From the NCBI GenBank assembly GCA_027919835.1, contig JANVFP010000006.1, forward strand, positions 744,001-808,000: a stretch of 64,000 nucleotides of DNA, given 5' to 3'. The notes beneath the pieces were generated by a model. That model was not told where the DNA came from, made no database searches, and worked only from the letters and a program-made list of their open reading frames with translations. The stretch is from Lentinula raphanica. Its lineage: Eukaryota; Basidiomycota; Agaricomycetes; Agaricales; Omphalotaceae. Positions 44,978-55,982 of the stretch are shown in pieces (position 1 is the stretch's first letter; every line of letters begins with the position of its first letter). Made by a program: the position numbers and the translations under genes.

Positions 44978-45626
44978 ATGAGGCTATTCTCCGTCGGGTT
45001 TATGACGTGCACCCACTTGGTCTTACTGCTTGGCTTTTCTTTTCCAATGGTCTATGCTGCTCCAGTCGACAATTTGGTAAGTGACCATGCCTCAGCATGA
45101 ACTCTCTCGGTTCGATTTCATGATTGCGGTCTAGGCCACTTTTTTCAACACTGGAGCATTGGACAGGAACATCATAAGCCGAAGCAGTTTGCGTAACTCT
45201 CAGGGAGTAGAACGTTTGGATCTACGCGCTCTTTCTGTGCACCCGCAAACACAGTCTGAGCCAAAGGTCAAGTTTGATGTGTGGTTCCAGGATTGGAATT
45301 CCGATTGGAGAACCTCGTGTCGGGGCAAACTAAAACCAATGCAGAAGCCCGTTTCACAGCCAGACGCGGAATCCCGGCCCATTTTGATTGAGCCTGTGAT
45401 CAAAAAACGGATAGCGCACAAAGAGCAGTTGGATGTAGCAAAGATTGAGCTTGAATTCTGGGATTTCGGTGCGCGCGGCGCGGAAACGACAGTGGAAGAT
45501 GAGAAAGATGGATTTGGATATCAGGAACATGACAGTGTCAGGTATTATTGGGTCGGATGGTCAGAGGAACAAGAGGTTGAAGAACCAGCCTCCTTCAGCT
45601 GTCCCGATAGGTCGCGATTGTCATAG
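44978..45626 (+). CDS. secreted protein, family member 1
   Basis: Two exons (44978-45076, 45135-45626) encode 196 residues. Exon 1 is almost exactly a signal peptide: MRLFSVGFMTCTHLVLLLGF then SFPMVYAAPVDNL. The mature part has VKFDVWFQDW, a basic-acidic middle, KKRIAHKEQLDVAKIELEFW and DGFGYQEHDSVRYYWVGW. These three blocks recur in the genes at 54659 and 55983, with the intron in the same place. No enzyme motif is visible and no known family recognised. An extracellular role such as effector or toxin-like or antifungal protein is only inference from size, signal peptide and family expansion. Confidence 0.8.
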
Positions 45627-48100
45627 GATTGTGGAATCTAGATAGACTGTGCTGTGAACAATGTGAGCTATGGTTCTATCGGTTGAACTACATATCAGAG
45701 TCGTTATCGAAGTTATCGATATGCACATGCACTGCTTTTCCTCGGTGAAGCTTTGCCTACTAGGTAACTAGTATGTTTATTGTTGTGGATTTCAAGAAAA
45801 GAAACGAAAAGAGAAACAAAGTGACCCTCACTCAGCGAGGTCGACCGTCTAGCCCATTTCTTTTCTGACTGGCTTTGTCCTGCTTTGTGATCCATCCATT
45901 TGACCATCTTGAATGTATGACACTATCGGTATGCTTTAACGCCGTCTCTGCCGGCAGTCCCCGACTCGAATGATACTAAGCAGGACAAGGGGAGAGTCAA
46001 TTCATGCTATTATACACAGAATTTCACTGCGAGCTATTGTACATGGAATTTCACTGCGTGTGTTATCATACAGAGAGTTTACAGAGGGGAAAGATCAATT
46101 CACAGTGGATGGTTGAGTGATTTGATCAGAAGAACGAGGAGCAAGGAGCCAAACGAAACGGATGTCGATGCCACAGCATGAGAACAATATAAGTCTGTCG
46201 TTGAAAGAGCACATTGTGTGGTATTTCAGATGGGAAGGGTTGACTTTCAATATGAAAGAGATGATGTTGTCAATCGAGCCTCTTACTCCGGGTTTGTAGA
46301 AATATCCATCCAAGTGAATGTAGGAGAAGACAGAGTTTGAGATAACAGAAGGATCGCGTTTCACGGAGACCATAATGTGAGCTACAAAAACCGTGATTAA
46401 TGTAAAATAGTCGAATTAGATGGCCATAAGCACGCACCAAAGGAAGTTAGACTATGTATGACTCCTTCACCACAACTTTGACGTCGATAAAGTGGAACGC
46501 ACGTTTACCCAATCCAACATGTTATTTCAGTGACACACCTATGATTGTAGCCAATTGGCGATGACTCAAGTACTCTGACATGAAGAACGGGCCACGTACG
46601 CAACTATAACAGCGAAGTTGACTACTGGCAGACATGGTAGGCAAAAGAAGAAATGGAAACGGTCAATGCAGCAGATGGCGGGAGAAAGTGAAGAAAGCAG
46701 TAACGCGTGTGATGATGACGTTACAGCTACCGTAACAAGTTAGATCACTGATGGGGATGACAAATCCAAAAATCGAACGACAGATAGAGTCCACAAGGCC
46801 CTTCTCTCCGTTTCACTTCGAGTCGGGGATTTTGAGTGGATTTTTGCAAAGTAACAAAGGAACGAGACTGGACTCGATTTGAATGCTTACTGAAAATTTT
46901 CCTACTTTCATATCGTTGAACCGCGTTGACTTGAAGGGCTTTTGTATGAGTGGACTAGGAGACGTGCCGGGATGCCGGCAAGCATAATTGCCTGGGCCAA
47001 GGCCCGCCGCCCAAAGCCCAAACCTGCCCTGGCTGCCCAAACCTCAACGCTATCATCCCTGTTTTTCACCCACTAGGCTCGACCAGTCCATCTTATTCCC
47101 ATATTGTTGCTGCTTATTGCTACCTTCTTCCCCTCCCCAAATACCTGTACGCTCAGATATCGAACACTTGTGACCTGCACAATGCTTTCAAGTTTCCGGT
47201 ACAACACACTGGTCACAGTGTCATTCATGTGCTCCTTTTCAATCTGACAAACCGTCACAGTTCTGACTAGGACTCCCCACTTCGGATGATAGTAATAAAT
47301 CCTTGAAGTTGCAGACACCGTTTTTCAGCCTCCTGAGTCCTAAGAGGTCCAGATGGTGATGAAACATGGTTGTTTGTGATCCTATGCTAATCCTTTCCTC
47401 TCCGCCGGCCAGCCACATTCATTCGTATCAGGCGACCAACTGCGACCAAGGGCTGTGACAACCTCAAAGCTCCGAACGGTAAAACTATAAGCCAGTGCGT
47501 CGAGTGCTGTACTAGGAGATCAACAAGTTTTGCACAGGGGGACAGAAGGGATCACTGCTAGTCGTCTTTTAATCAAGACTTGAGTATGAGAAACTCGTAT
47601 GGATGACTGGAAGGAAGGAAGGAAGACCGAAGAGGAACGTTGCACCCCAAGATCATCGTCTATAGATGTATAGACAGTTTTCGAGTCGCCAGCGGACTTC
47701 CCACGGACCCGCTGGGTACCGTCACGTGAGGTAACCTCCCGCCATTCGGAACCTCCGGCGGATGACTCATCCCTCTCTGGTTACCTCGTCCTCTTTCCGC
47801 TCGTCGCGCCTTCCGTTTCCGACTTCGATCGCTCGCTCGGGCTCATTTCGAACACGCCAATCGAGGGCCTCATATGTTTTCGCCTCGTTCGACTCATTTC
47901 AGCACCTCGATCGTGACGATCGTTGCATTTGGACTACCGATATACACTCATTATCTTTTCTTCGCTGGTTTACGCCCTTCTATACCTCATATCTACACAT
48001 ATTATCATCAATAAAGGCTTTATGGACTATCACTCATATGCATCACACTGGAACAAGCAAGAAAAGTAAGGAATGATTTGAGCATCACCAGAATAGACAT
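45627..48100. other. region between secreted gene 1 and the mobile-element region
   Basis: The first 60 bp (ATAGGATTGTGGAAT and on) resemble the 3' flank of secreted gene 3. From about 45998 to 46080 a 27 bp unit with AGAATTTCACTGCG is repeated nearly three times. Minus-strand short frames (46095-46373, 46813-47040) could be exons of a degraded gene, but I could not join them. Plus-strand 47762-48076 has an AATAAA-like end; it may be a promoter or element edge. Confidence 0.4.
45998..46080 (+). repeat. short tandem repeat of about 27 bp
   Basis: The units share ATACACAGAATTTCACTGCG or close variants, in nearly three copies. Confidence 0.45.
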
Positions 48101-48316
48101 CACACTGCCTTGTTCGAGGGATTCAGAGGTAAGAAACTCCTCAATTGACTTGAAACACCTCCTCATTCTCTCATTTGGGGCTTTTCAGAAAATATTGTGT
48201 CAATCGGTCTTGGTTTAACCTGTAATATCTCAATTGGGGGTGTTTGAGGCGGACTCATCTCAACTGGTGTTTTGCAGACCTCAAAGCTCTCGATCGGTAT
48301 GATCAAGGCTGAGAGA

Positions 48317-48516
48317 TCTCAGACGGGGTGTTTTCTGCAATGGAACTTGTTGATCAGGGTGGTTTCGGTGAAACAGACCAATCGTGTTGTTTTGGACCGA
48401 AGTCATCAAACAAAGTCAGAAGATCCCAGACGGTATGTTTTTCGACGCTGGAACTTAGTGATCGAGCTGGTTTTGGCAGTTGGACAGACCAAACATGCTG
48501 TGTTTTGGGCTGAAGT
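48317..48516 (+). repeat. degenerate tandem duplication of about 95 bp
   Basis: Copy 1 begins AGATCTCAGACGGGGTGTTT and ends GGACCGAAGTCAT. Copy 2 begins AGATCCCAGACGGTATGTTT and ends GGGCTGAAGTCAT. Internal landmarks TGGAACTT, GTGATC/TTGATC and ACAGACCAA are in the same order. Further diverged pieces (TCAATTGG, TCAACTGG) lie upstream. Confidence 0.6.
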
Positions 48517-48612
48517 CATACTAAACGACGTTTTCTATTTCAGCAGCCTTGAATCCCAATTAGCAGAGTTTTATTCTCAGAATTGGCTCATTGGTTCTGA
48601 AATCTGTGCGCT

Positions 48613-50326
48613 ATGTCACACAACCAGGAGCATCCTCAAAGAGACTACGTTGATGTAGATTTCCCAAAGTATGTGTTTTGTCTCAACTTATCTTGCATGC
48701 TATAGCCTCACGGAGTCCATATCAGAACTTGGAAGAAAGCAGATTATGTTGCACTAGTTCAACGCCAACTCTCGAGCTGGCCCAATACCGAAGCACCATT
48801 CAGCCCATCAAGAACCAGCATCGCCGATATCAAACGGGTCCTGAAAGACTCCTCGACGCAATTCAAAACCTCAAAGCCCTTACCAACAGCTCAAGCTCTG
48901 ATTCCCGGATACGGCATTGCTTCGAACTCATCGAAACATGCCAAGACAGTGCTAATGCATCCTGCAGTCAAGGTGAGAAGCACGACTGAATTCATTAACA
49001 TAGTTGTTTCATTGACCTTGACCTTGTGCGCAATGTCAGAACAATCAGATTGGAGCCCACTCAGATATTGAGTCAACGAGCGATCCAACATTAGTAGTAA
49101 GTTTTTCTTATCATCATAGTACATGACTCAAATCTCAGCATTGCCAAAGTCAATTACTCTCCTTATCACGGACAAACGTTCTGGCGAAATATCATGCATT
49201 TCTCAAGAAGTTGTTGTAGCTTATGTTGACAATCTTGGATGCAAGCCAAATGAAGTCCGTGTGAGGTCGCGAGATGTTCTCGATGCTCTACAAAATACTC
49301 CTGCACGTCTCGAAGGTAGGATTATCAGACAATTTCCCCCATACAATGCAATTGCGCTTACATGTTTGAAGACTCGGGTCAGCTTCTAAAGGCAGATCCA
49401 CTACACCCGGGTTTCAACCAGATACTCATCAAATCGGGAGAGTTTTCAAGTGCGATTCCCAGCCCCGACATCCTTGTCATTCCAGAGACAAGGGTTATCA
49501 ACTTGATTGTCGAGAAGGTATGTTTTCAAAGAGTATTCGAGCTGTTATGATGGATGTGTTTTCAGGATCGTCCAAATGCTGTTCTTAAAATTGATAGCCA
49601 GCACCCGGTCAAGCCTGCTTCTGTCATTGGTATGCTTGTTTGTGCCGCACAAGTTATTGTTCTGCTAACTGAGTCACAAATTCAGAACCATCTTCAAGCT
49701 CATCCAATCCTCTCCATGATCATTCGCCATCGGATCTTGACTGGAGTAAACAAGGAGATGAGATGACACCTTTAGAGTTTGCTCGGAAGATCAGGCCTCA
49801 ACGGAAGGAGCAAAAAACAAAGCACAAAGGTGAACGGAAGCAGCGAATGATTACTTGGTTGCGTGGCGAAGCGGAGAAGCTACCAGGGTTTGAGGAATTT
49901 CAAAGTTCCCGTTGTCATCGGTTGTCGAATTCTGCAATCGCTGCACATTGGACTTTTGCAGCTGAATTCTCGGAAAGCAAGTTTCGCAAGAAATGCGAGG
50001 TAACTGTAAGTAGTTTGAAACCTGCTATATGACATTCCGTTAAGATCAATTTTGGTTAGGAATTGACGATCACCAAGAAGGTCATTGCAAAAGTCCTTGG
50101 TTTGGGGGAAACCTCCCTCGCGACTGCTGAAGAAGGCCACGATCTCCTCAAGCTTTATGGACCAGGTGGAAGCCATGTGGCTCCAGAAGTGATACGTGCT
50201 GTCGAGGGTGAGGATACTGACGTATCTGGAGCAACCGAACTGCTCAACTTTCTTCGGGAATGGGAACTCAACCATCCTGTACCAGAGTCAAAAGCAGCAA
50301 AGCGTCGACAGCGTCGACAACAATGA
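48613..50326 (+). CDS. unknown protein encoded within the Crypton-like element
   Basis: Eight exons join in phase with GT-AG signals: about 48613-48654, 48706-48972, 49040-49096, 49120-49315, 49372-49517, 49566-49629, 49686-49999 and 50060-50326. The product is about 450 residues with no internal stop. It starts MSHNQEHPQRDYVD and continues PHGVHIRTWKKADYVALVQR. The middle has SITLLITDKRSGEISCISQE and VINLIVEK. The C-terminal part is basic and helical: RPQRKEQKTKHKGERKQRMI, ITKKVIAKVLGLGETSLATA and a tail SKAAKRRQRRQQ. The start exon is the least certain. I recognise no domain. The basic ends suggest nucleic-acid binding or nuclear entry, which is inference. It may be a cargo or accessory gene of the element, or a host gene captured or simply neighbouring. 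Confidence 0.65.
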
Positions 50327-50442
50327 TAGAGCTGCTATGACTCTGATATACTTTCAACTTAGATTTTTATGATGATACAATTTAGATCTCACAACGTTAT
50401 TTGTTACAATGTCATTGCGAAATATAGATAATGTATTCGACA

Positions 50443-53400
50443 TTATGGATAATTATTTGCTGCTGAAAGAACTGCATTCATGCCCGATCCATCTTTCTTT
50501 TGAAGGTAAGTAATGAAGCTGCGTGCAGTTTTCAACTCCGGTACCCCCTGTGTAGGTATCGGAAAGCGCTCGTCAAGAAATCGCCAGACTAAATCCATCG
50601 TCCAGTTTGGGCGTGAATGTAACTGGACAATGAGCTCATATAGCTTTTTGTACCGGCTCTTCTCAGTCTTCAGCCCGCTTTGATTCCTGCACCATCGTGC
50701 CTCCCAGCCCTCATTCAACTCCCGGACTGATAGATACCCGTCTCGTCCGATTGTCCATTCCTCCCAGTATTCACGGAGCGTTGGTGGTGTTTGGAATTTG
50801 TAAATGGGAAGCGGCTCGGCAGGTAGATTTGGTTTGGGTTTCACCCACTCCCACTTGTGTTTGTCCACTTTTGTCTCGCCATATCGTTGTCGAAGCAGGC
50901 TCATAGCAGCTTCTCTTGTAAGGTTTAGTTGCTGAGACTGAGTATCTGGAGCCGGCGAAGAAATACCAGGATGAAAAGCATGTAGCGAAGGTGCAGGAAT
51001 GACCGCAAGAGGCTCGGGAACGCTGGGCGTCGACGATGTATCGATAGATAGTGTTGTTGATAGAAACGGTGTTGATGGCGTAGTAGTTAAAGGGACAATA
51101 CCGAAAGGATTAGGGTTGGAGTCAAGTGTCGATGACTGGTCGATGATATTTGTAGTTGCAGGTATTGTAGTTATTATTGGCGTAGGGCTTGGCCCTGATG
51201 GTAGAGAATGTTCGATATCTAGAGATGAATTACTAACTAGCTGAAGCTGCATAGAGAATATCAAACATACCTGCTTTACGTTTACGCTTCCGACTCTTTG
51301 ATTTCACGCTAAGATTGTTCGACAATTCCTCCGAAGTTTGCTGAGCGAAGAGGTCTTGGCGTAAAAGTTGATGTTGGCGATGAAGTTCAATCTGCTGGTT
51401 CATCAATATACCACGTAAACTTCCGACGAGATAATCCGGAAGGTTCTGGAATTGTTCGCGTGCACATGCTTCGGCGCGCTCAACAACAGAGACTGCAGTA
51501 CTAGCCCAGTTACGAAAGATGTCGGAGTCGAATGGCGCAATAGAGAAGACAAAGGAGTTTGGGAATTCGGTATACAGGATTGCTGCATCTTGTAGTAGAA
51601 CTCGCCGAAGAAAGAGTAACAGATTGAGGAATTGGATGAGGGCGTAATCTTCAGCGCGTTTTCCATACCGGTCTCGTCTTGCGACCAGTGCAGCTTGTTC
51701 AGCCTCCACCCAAGGAAAAACTTCATGAAGAAGATTTGAAGGTGGCTCTAGACAGTCTCGGCTACAGGTGTAACTTTCAGGTCGCTTCGCATCAAACATA
51801 GCGATCCCAAGCATGGCGTCGATAGGATGCTGATGGTCATATGCATTTTCAAATGCTCCACGACCTTCCTTCCATTTCCCGACCGCCTTCCTGCCCTCGA
51901 GCGAAGCTGAATGGTCTCCGGCAACTTTAGGTGCATAGTGCCGACCGCCGTGTGTGACCGATGAGACATGAACGTTGTTCAATGTATAAAGGAGATTCGT
52001 TCGATTACGCTGGTCTGTGTGTGAAAAGAGTGAATACGGTTGCTTGCTGCAGAGAAGAACCTACTCACTGCCGTACGACATTTGGGAAGTTTCACCTTTA
52101 CTGCCATGATAGAGAATGAGTTTCCACCAATCGCGCCGCCCAATTTCTGGATAGTCTGGGTCCGCAAAGTCTGGAGCAAAGTCCGGGCAAGGTTTTCCAA
52201 GGACATGGTATTGGCTGAAGAGATAAAAAGCCAATCCGCCAATCCCACACATTCGAGCGTCAAGATGGCGCAACGCTGCATGTTGCTCAGTACGGCCTTC
52301 CTTGTTGTGTTTCCCATTGTCCCGTGTTGCGGTTATGATCTATAAATGCAATTTGTGAGCATCTACATAGCATGACATCGAATGATTACTTACCTTGACT
52401 GTGTACCCGGGCTTGATTTGGGGTAGCGGTAGATCTTCAACACCAAGATCAGATAGCTGGACGGCACGAAGGGAATCACCACGAAAAGCGAACATCGAGC
52501 ACATGAGGATCATGGAACGATCACGAAGTGCTTTAGCGAGTGATGTGCGAGAGGGATGAATGCTATCAAAAACGGACATGGCAATTTTCTTGAGCTCTTC
52601 AGGAGTATATGTAGCTGATTCACGAAAATCAATTGGCAGCACTAAACAAGTGAGAAAGCACCATACCAGATAGAGGTCCAGCTGTTTTCATCTTTTGAGC
52701 ATTTAAGGCTCGTAGAGGCTCATTTCGTCTTGCGGCTGACTCGAAAGTTTTGATCCGGATATCACTTCGAAGTGGTTTGTGAGATTTAGTATTCGCCACA
52801 TAGTGAGGCAAATGTTGCCGCTCGGAACGATGTTTTTCGAGGGCACTAATAGTCTGGCTGATAGATTCAGAGCCGACCGAACCAGTGCCTCCCTTAGCCT
52901 GAGATGTTCTGATCAGTACAGCAACGACTGACATACAAAACACATACACACCTTTGGCCGACTAACTTCATATTTCAGAAAAAGAGCCACCTTTCCTGCG
53001 GTGATTGGTTCTGCGGTCAAAGTTCGATGTCGAGAGGGATTCGCCTCCAAACGTAACTGTTGCTGATGTTCGATCCAATCAAAGTAGGCATTTACATGCC
53101 TACTGTAATTGTCCTTCTTGGAGTTTCGGTTACGAGCCTCGTCCTGCATTTGAAGCCGATAAGCATGTGTTTCGCGATCTATTTCTTCATCTTCTTCATC
53201 AAGTCCCAGTTCGAGCTCGGAACAGTCGGCAAGAAAGGAAGAGTCTTGAATAGTTGTGAGGTCTGCCAGCTCGTCCTCGTGAAGATCGGATATGAGCGTG
53301 AACTCTTCACCAGTAGTTTCGGTCGAGCTTGTGACAGAAGATGACAATGTTGGTGGTGCTGTGTCAGGGGAAAGATGAGCATCGATGCGAGGTTTCTTGC

Positions 53401-53554
53401 TTGGTGGTCCATTTATTTGCTGGGAACTCGAGCACTGTTCAGATAGTGATGTCGAAGATTTCATACTCCCTGGACCGGAAAATGATACAAGAGGATCCAG
53501 CTGGAATGTATGATAGTGAGAAAACTGCGAGACGTTGTCAGAATCTGCAGACAT
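50443..53554 (-). CDS. Crypton-type tyrosine recombinase with GCR1_C-like C-terminus
   Basis: The gene has six exons and encodes roughly 950 residues without internal stops. The start MSADSDNVSQFSHYHTFQLD leads to a long disordered acidic region. The core-binding region follows (DNYSRHVNAYFDWIEHQQQL). The catalytic domain has the first Arg in MFAFRGDSLRAVQLSDLG, the His-x-x-Arg box in SSVTHGGRHYAPKVAGD (about 51938-51956), and the Tyr in WKEGRGAFENAYDHQHP (codon 51839-51841). A nuclear signal KSRKRKRK follows. The C-terminus has YWEEWTIGRDGYLSVRELNE and GWEARWCRNQSGLKTEKSRY, like the GCR1_C DNA-binding domain of fungal Cryptons and Gcr1. Cryptons insert and excise as circles through this recombinase. 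An upstream Met at 53863 exists in frame, but the start given fits better. Confidence 0.85.
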
Positions 53555-54658
53555 GTTCAGAAAGACTCTCAAACTCACTTTTGCCTGATTATAAGACCTC
53601 CCTGAACAATGACAGTGCTTGGACCTCAGGAAACTGTGGCCATGCCAAAAATTGGGCTCGCAAACAATGGACGGGTTTCCGGGTGGCCACACTTGTACGA
53701 ATGAGGATAACGATGATAGATTGAATCGAGATGACGATGATAACAGGGCAGATAGATATGTACTTGTTGTTCGTTTGAAAGACCAACAAAGGTCAAAATC
53801 AAGGTGATCGAAGAAAGAGAAAATGGTGGAGATGAAATAGGTAGTCCCGATCGTTGCAGTCATACCGTTATTGGCCGAACCCTGTGATAGTCAATGAGTA
53901 GTGTCTTCCAGAGAGTTAAATGAGCACTCGCCTGAGCTGTCCAGAGAACAATCCATGCCAATCTCATATCTAGCATTGAAAGGACTGAGATGTTCGAAAA
54001 TTTTTCTGAATGGGCTCAACAATGCTGATCATTTCAGCAAGTGAACGAGGATTAACTTCCAGAGCTTTTCAGTGGAAAAACAGACGTTGGTCAATAATAC
54101 ACAATTTGCCAGTGAGCTGTAGCCGTTGGATAGAATGTAGATGTCGACGACAACAAACGAAGAAACCTCAGGTCACACAATCCCACGATTGGGGTGTTCC
54201 GGGCCTTGCCATATTAGGAGTGTCCCGATTGGGGTGAATTTGGGTATTTTCACTGGTTACATGCCCAGCACCGAATTCTATTGTTCGTTGGGGTGCCCAA
54301 GGGCACTGGGCACTACTATATACACTCTATGTACGATGTATCAACGTTGGAGCCTCCTGCCGATCGGACATCAGCGCTCTAATGGTGGGATGATGGACCC
54401 ACCGTCGTGGCCGCTTCAGCTGACTCATGGACATAAAAACCTATGATTACGCAAATCCCAACCCCCAAATATTGTTGTGCTCTCTTCACCCTCTGGACTG
54501 CTGGTCAGTTTCATTCAACACCCCTGTGCTGAGCACTTTGCCACACGAGTTTGCGAGTCTTGCTCTATTCCTCCATCTTTTGAAACATCTTACTAGGTGC
54601 GTTCCTGCTTCAATTTGTATCAGCCAATTGACTCACAAATGATATACCAGAAAGCCAA
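53555..54658. other. region between the recombinase and secreted gene 2
   Basis: It contains the recombinase promoter, possibly the right end of the element, and the promoter of secreted gene 2. Two similar pieces GATTGGGGTG (about 54188 and 54227) are notable. A TATA-like ACATAAAAACC lies near 54430. I find no gene. Confidence 0.45.
54495..54514 (+). promoter_or_regulatory. shared upstream motif, secreted gene 2
   Basis: TCTGGACTGCTGGTCAGTTT contains the CTGCTGGYCAGT motif about 150 bp before the start codon. Confidence 0.5.
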
Positions 54659-55274
54659 ATGCGAATCCGATTTAACATGTTCTTTTCTGGGTTCATGATG
54701 CAAACCCTCTTCTTTCTACTGCTCGGAAGCGGTTTTTCTTCCCTAATTGTATCCGGTGCTCCTGTTGGTAGCTCAGTGAGTGATTTTCTTTCCTCGCGTC
54801 ATCTTCATCCTGGTTAATCCTTGGTAGGCCACTCTCATCGACACTGGAACAACTAGGAGCACCAGAGGCCGAAGTGTAGAAGCGACGTCAATGCGCTCGT
54901 GTACAGGTACTGGAACGACACATTTGAAGTCGCGAGCATACCATCCTTTCTGCTTAACGCCGGCAGAAATACTGCAGATTCAAAAAAAGCATCATCCAAT
55001 GGCTGGGCTAGAGATGGTCACTTTTGGTGTGTGGTTCGCAGACAGTGAAAGCCAAAAGCGGCGCGTCACATTCGAGACCCGAGAGGAACCAGCTTCTGCT
55101 CCAGAACCCACTAAAGAGGCAGTTAGAAAGCGCATAGCGCAATTAGAAGAATTGAAGGAGGAAGAGGTTGAGATTGTGTTTTGGAGCAGTGGCCTGTCGC
55201 TCGAACATGAGAAGGAACTCGGATTTGGATATGAAAAATATGGAAGTAATCGCCCTGATTGGGTTGATTTCTAA
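54659..55274 (+). CDS. secreted protein, family member 2
   Basis: Two exons (54659-54775, 54828-55274) encode 187 residues. The signal peptide exon reads MRIRFNMFFSGFMMQTLFFL then LLGSGFSSLIVSGAPVGSS. The mature part has MVTFGVWFADSESQKRR, then VRKRIAQLEELKEEEVEIVF, WSSGLSLEHEKELGFGYEKY and RPDWVDF at the end. Homology to members 1 and 3 is clear in these blocks, weak elsewhere. Rapid divergence with conserved architecture is seen directly. No known domain recognised. Confidence 0.82.
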
Positions 55275-55982
55275 GAAGAGCCTTCCAATTCGTAGATCAT
55301 AGAACTCTGGAATCCAACACAACAGGTTTTAGCTTTGCCGTGAACATGTATGATGTGCGTGATTTAAGTAAGTGATGGTTTGACAGTCTTCGTCTTTCAT
55401 GACTTGATGTTTTTCTCTGAAAATAATCAATTCTCACTTACATAGTAACTAAGTACATACAACGTTCCTCTTTGCTTGTTGCAATACTTGGAACAGACTC
55501 AAAGCTCTAGCATCACGATCCCCTATCACTCTCTTTATACCAGCAAAGTTGTCGCAAGATTTCGGAGGCTGGAGCCATATTACATATTGATCAACGATAG
55601 TGCTCAGCTTCAAGCCAGACTCCAGTCTGCCCCAGTGCTCACTGCTGAGCAGTGAGGTGCACAAGTGGAGGAACATACTAATCAAGAGATACTTAGCCGA
55701 CTTGATTTGAACCTGGACCCGGAGGCAGTGAGTCACTGGACTCGAAGAGTGGAGAAGGTGCGCTTATAAGCACATTCCCATCGGATCTCCCCCGATCGCC
55801 ACTGCTGGTCAGTCTCAACCTCTCACCACCCCTCCGTGTTCTTTTTTCATACGGCTTTTCGCTACTTGACGCCAGTTCTAAAGGTTTGTTCTTGCTCAGC
55901 TCGCATCAACAGTTGTAGCATTCTAATTCTTGATTCTTCGAATCTGTTCTTTCAGGAAATATCCGGGAAAAAAACGAGCCTG
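55275..55982. promoter_or_regulatory. intergenic and promoter region of secreted gene 3
   Basis: It has a palindromic TATA-like GCTTATAAGC near 55762, the shared CTGCTGGTCAGT motif near 55802, and a pyrimidine-rich leader. No gene. Confidence 0.5.
55800..55819 (+). promoter_or_regulatory. shared upstream motif, secreted gene 3
   Basis: CACTGCTGGTCAGTCTCAAC contains the same CTGCTGGYCAGT core as upstream of members 1 and 2. Confidence 0.5.

Larger units (their letters stand above)
48085..53560. mobile_element. Crypton-like element with two convergent genes (boundaries uncertain)
   Basis: The minus-strand gene 50443-53554 is a tyrosine recombinase of Crypton type. The plus-strand gene 48613-50326 is intact and converges on it, with 116 bp between stop codons. 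The left part carries a degenerate tandem repeat. Cryptons lack terminal inverted repeats, so ends cannot be placed by eye; the outer limits given are only the edges of recognisable content. It lies between members 1 and 2 of a paralogous gene trio, as expected for an insertion into a tandem array. Confidence 0.65.

Noticed and set aside
47762..48076. 104-codon plus-strand frame
   Set aside because: Ser/Arg-rich, no family, no second exon; may be promoter or element-edge DNA. I considered a solo LTR because of an AATAAA-like end but found no matching second copy or TG...CA ends.
48272..48658. 128-codon frame over the tandem repeat
   Set aside because: Codons follow the duplicated non-coding repeat and overlap the first exon of the unknown gene in another frame.
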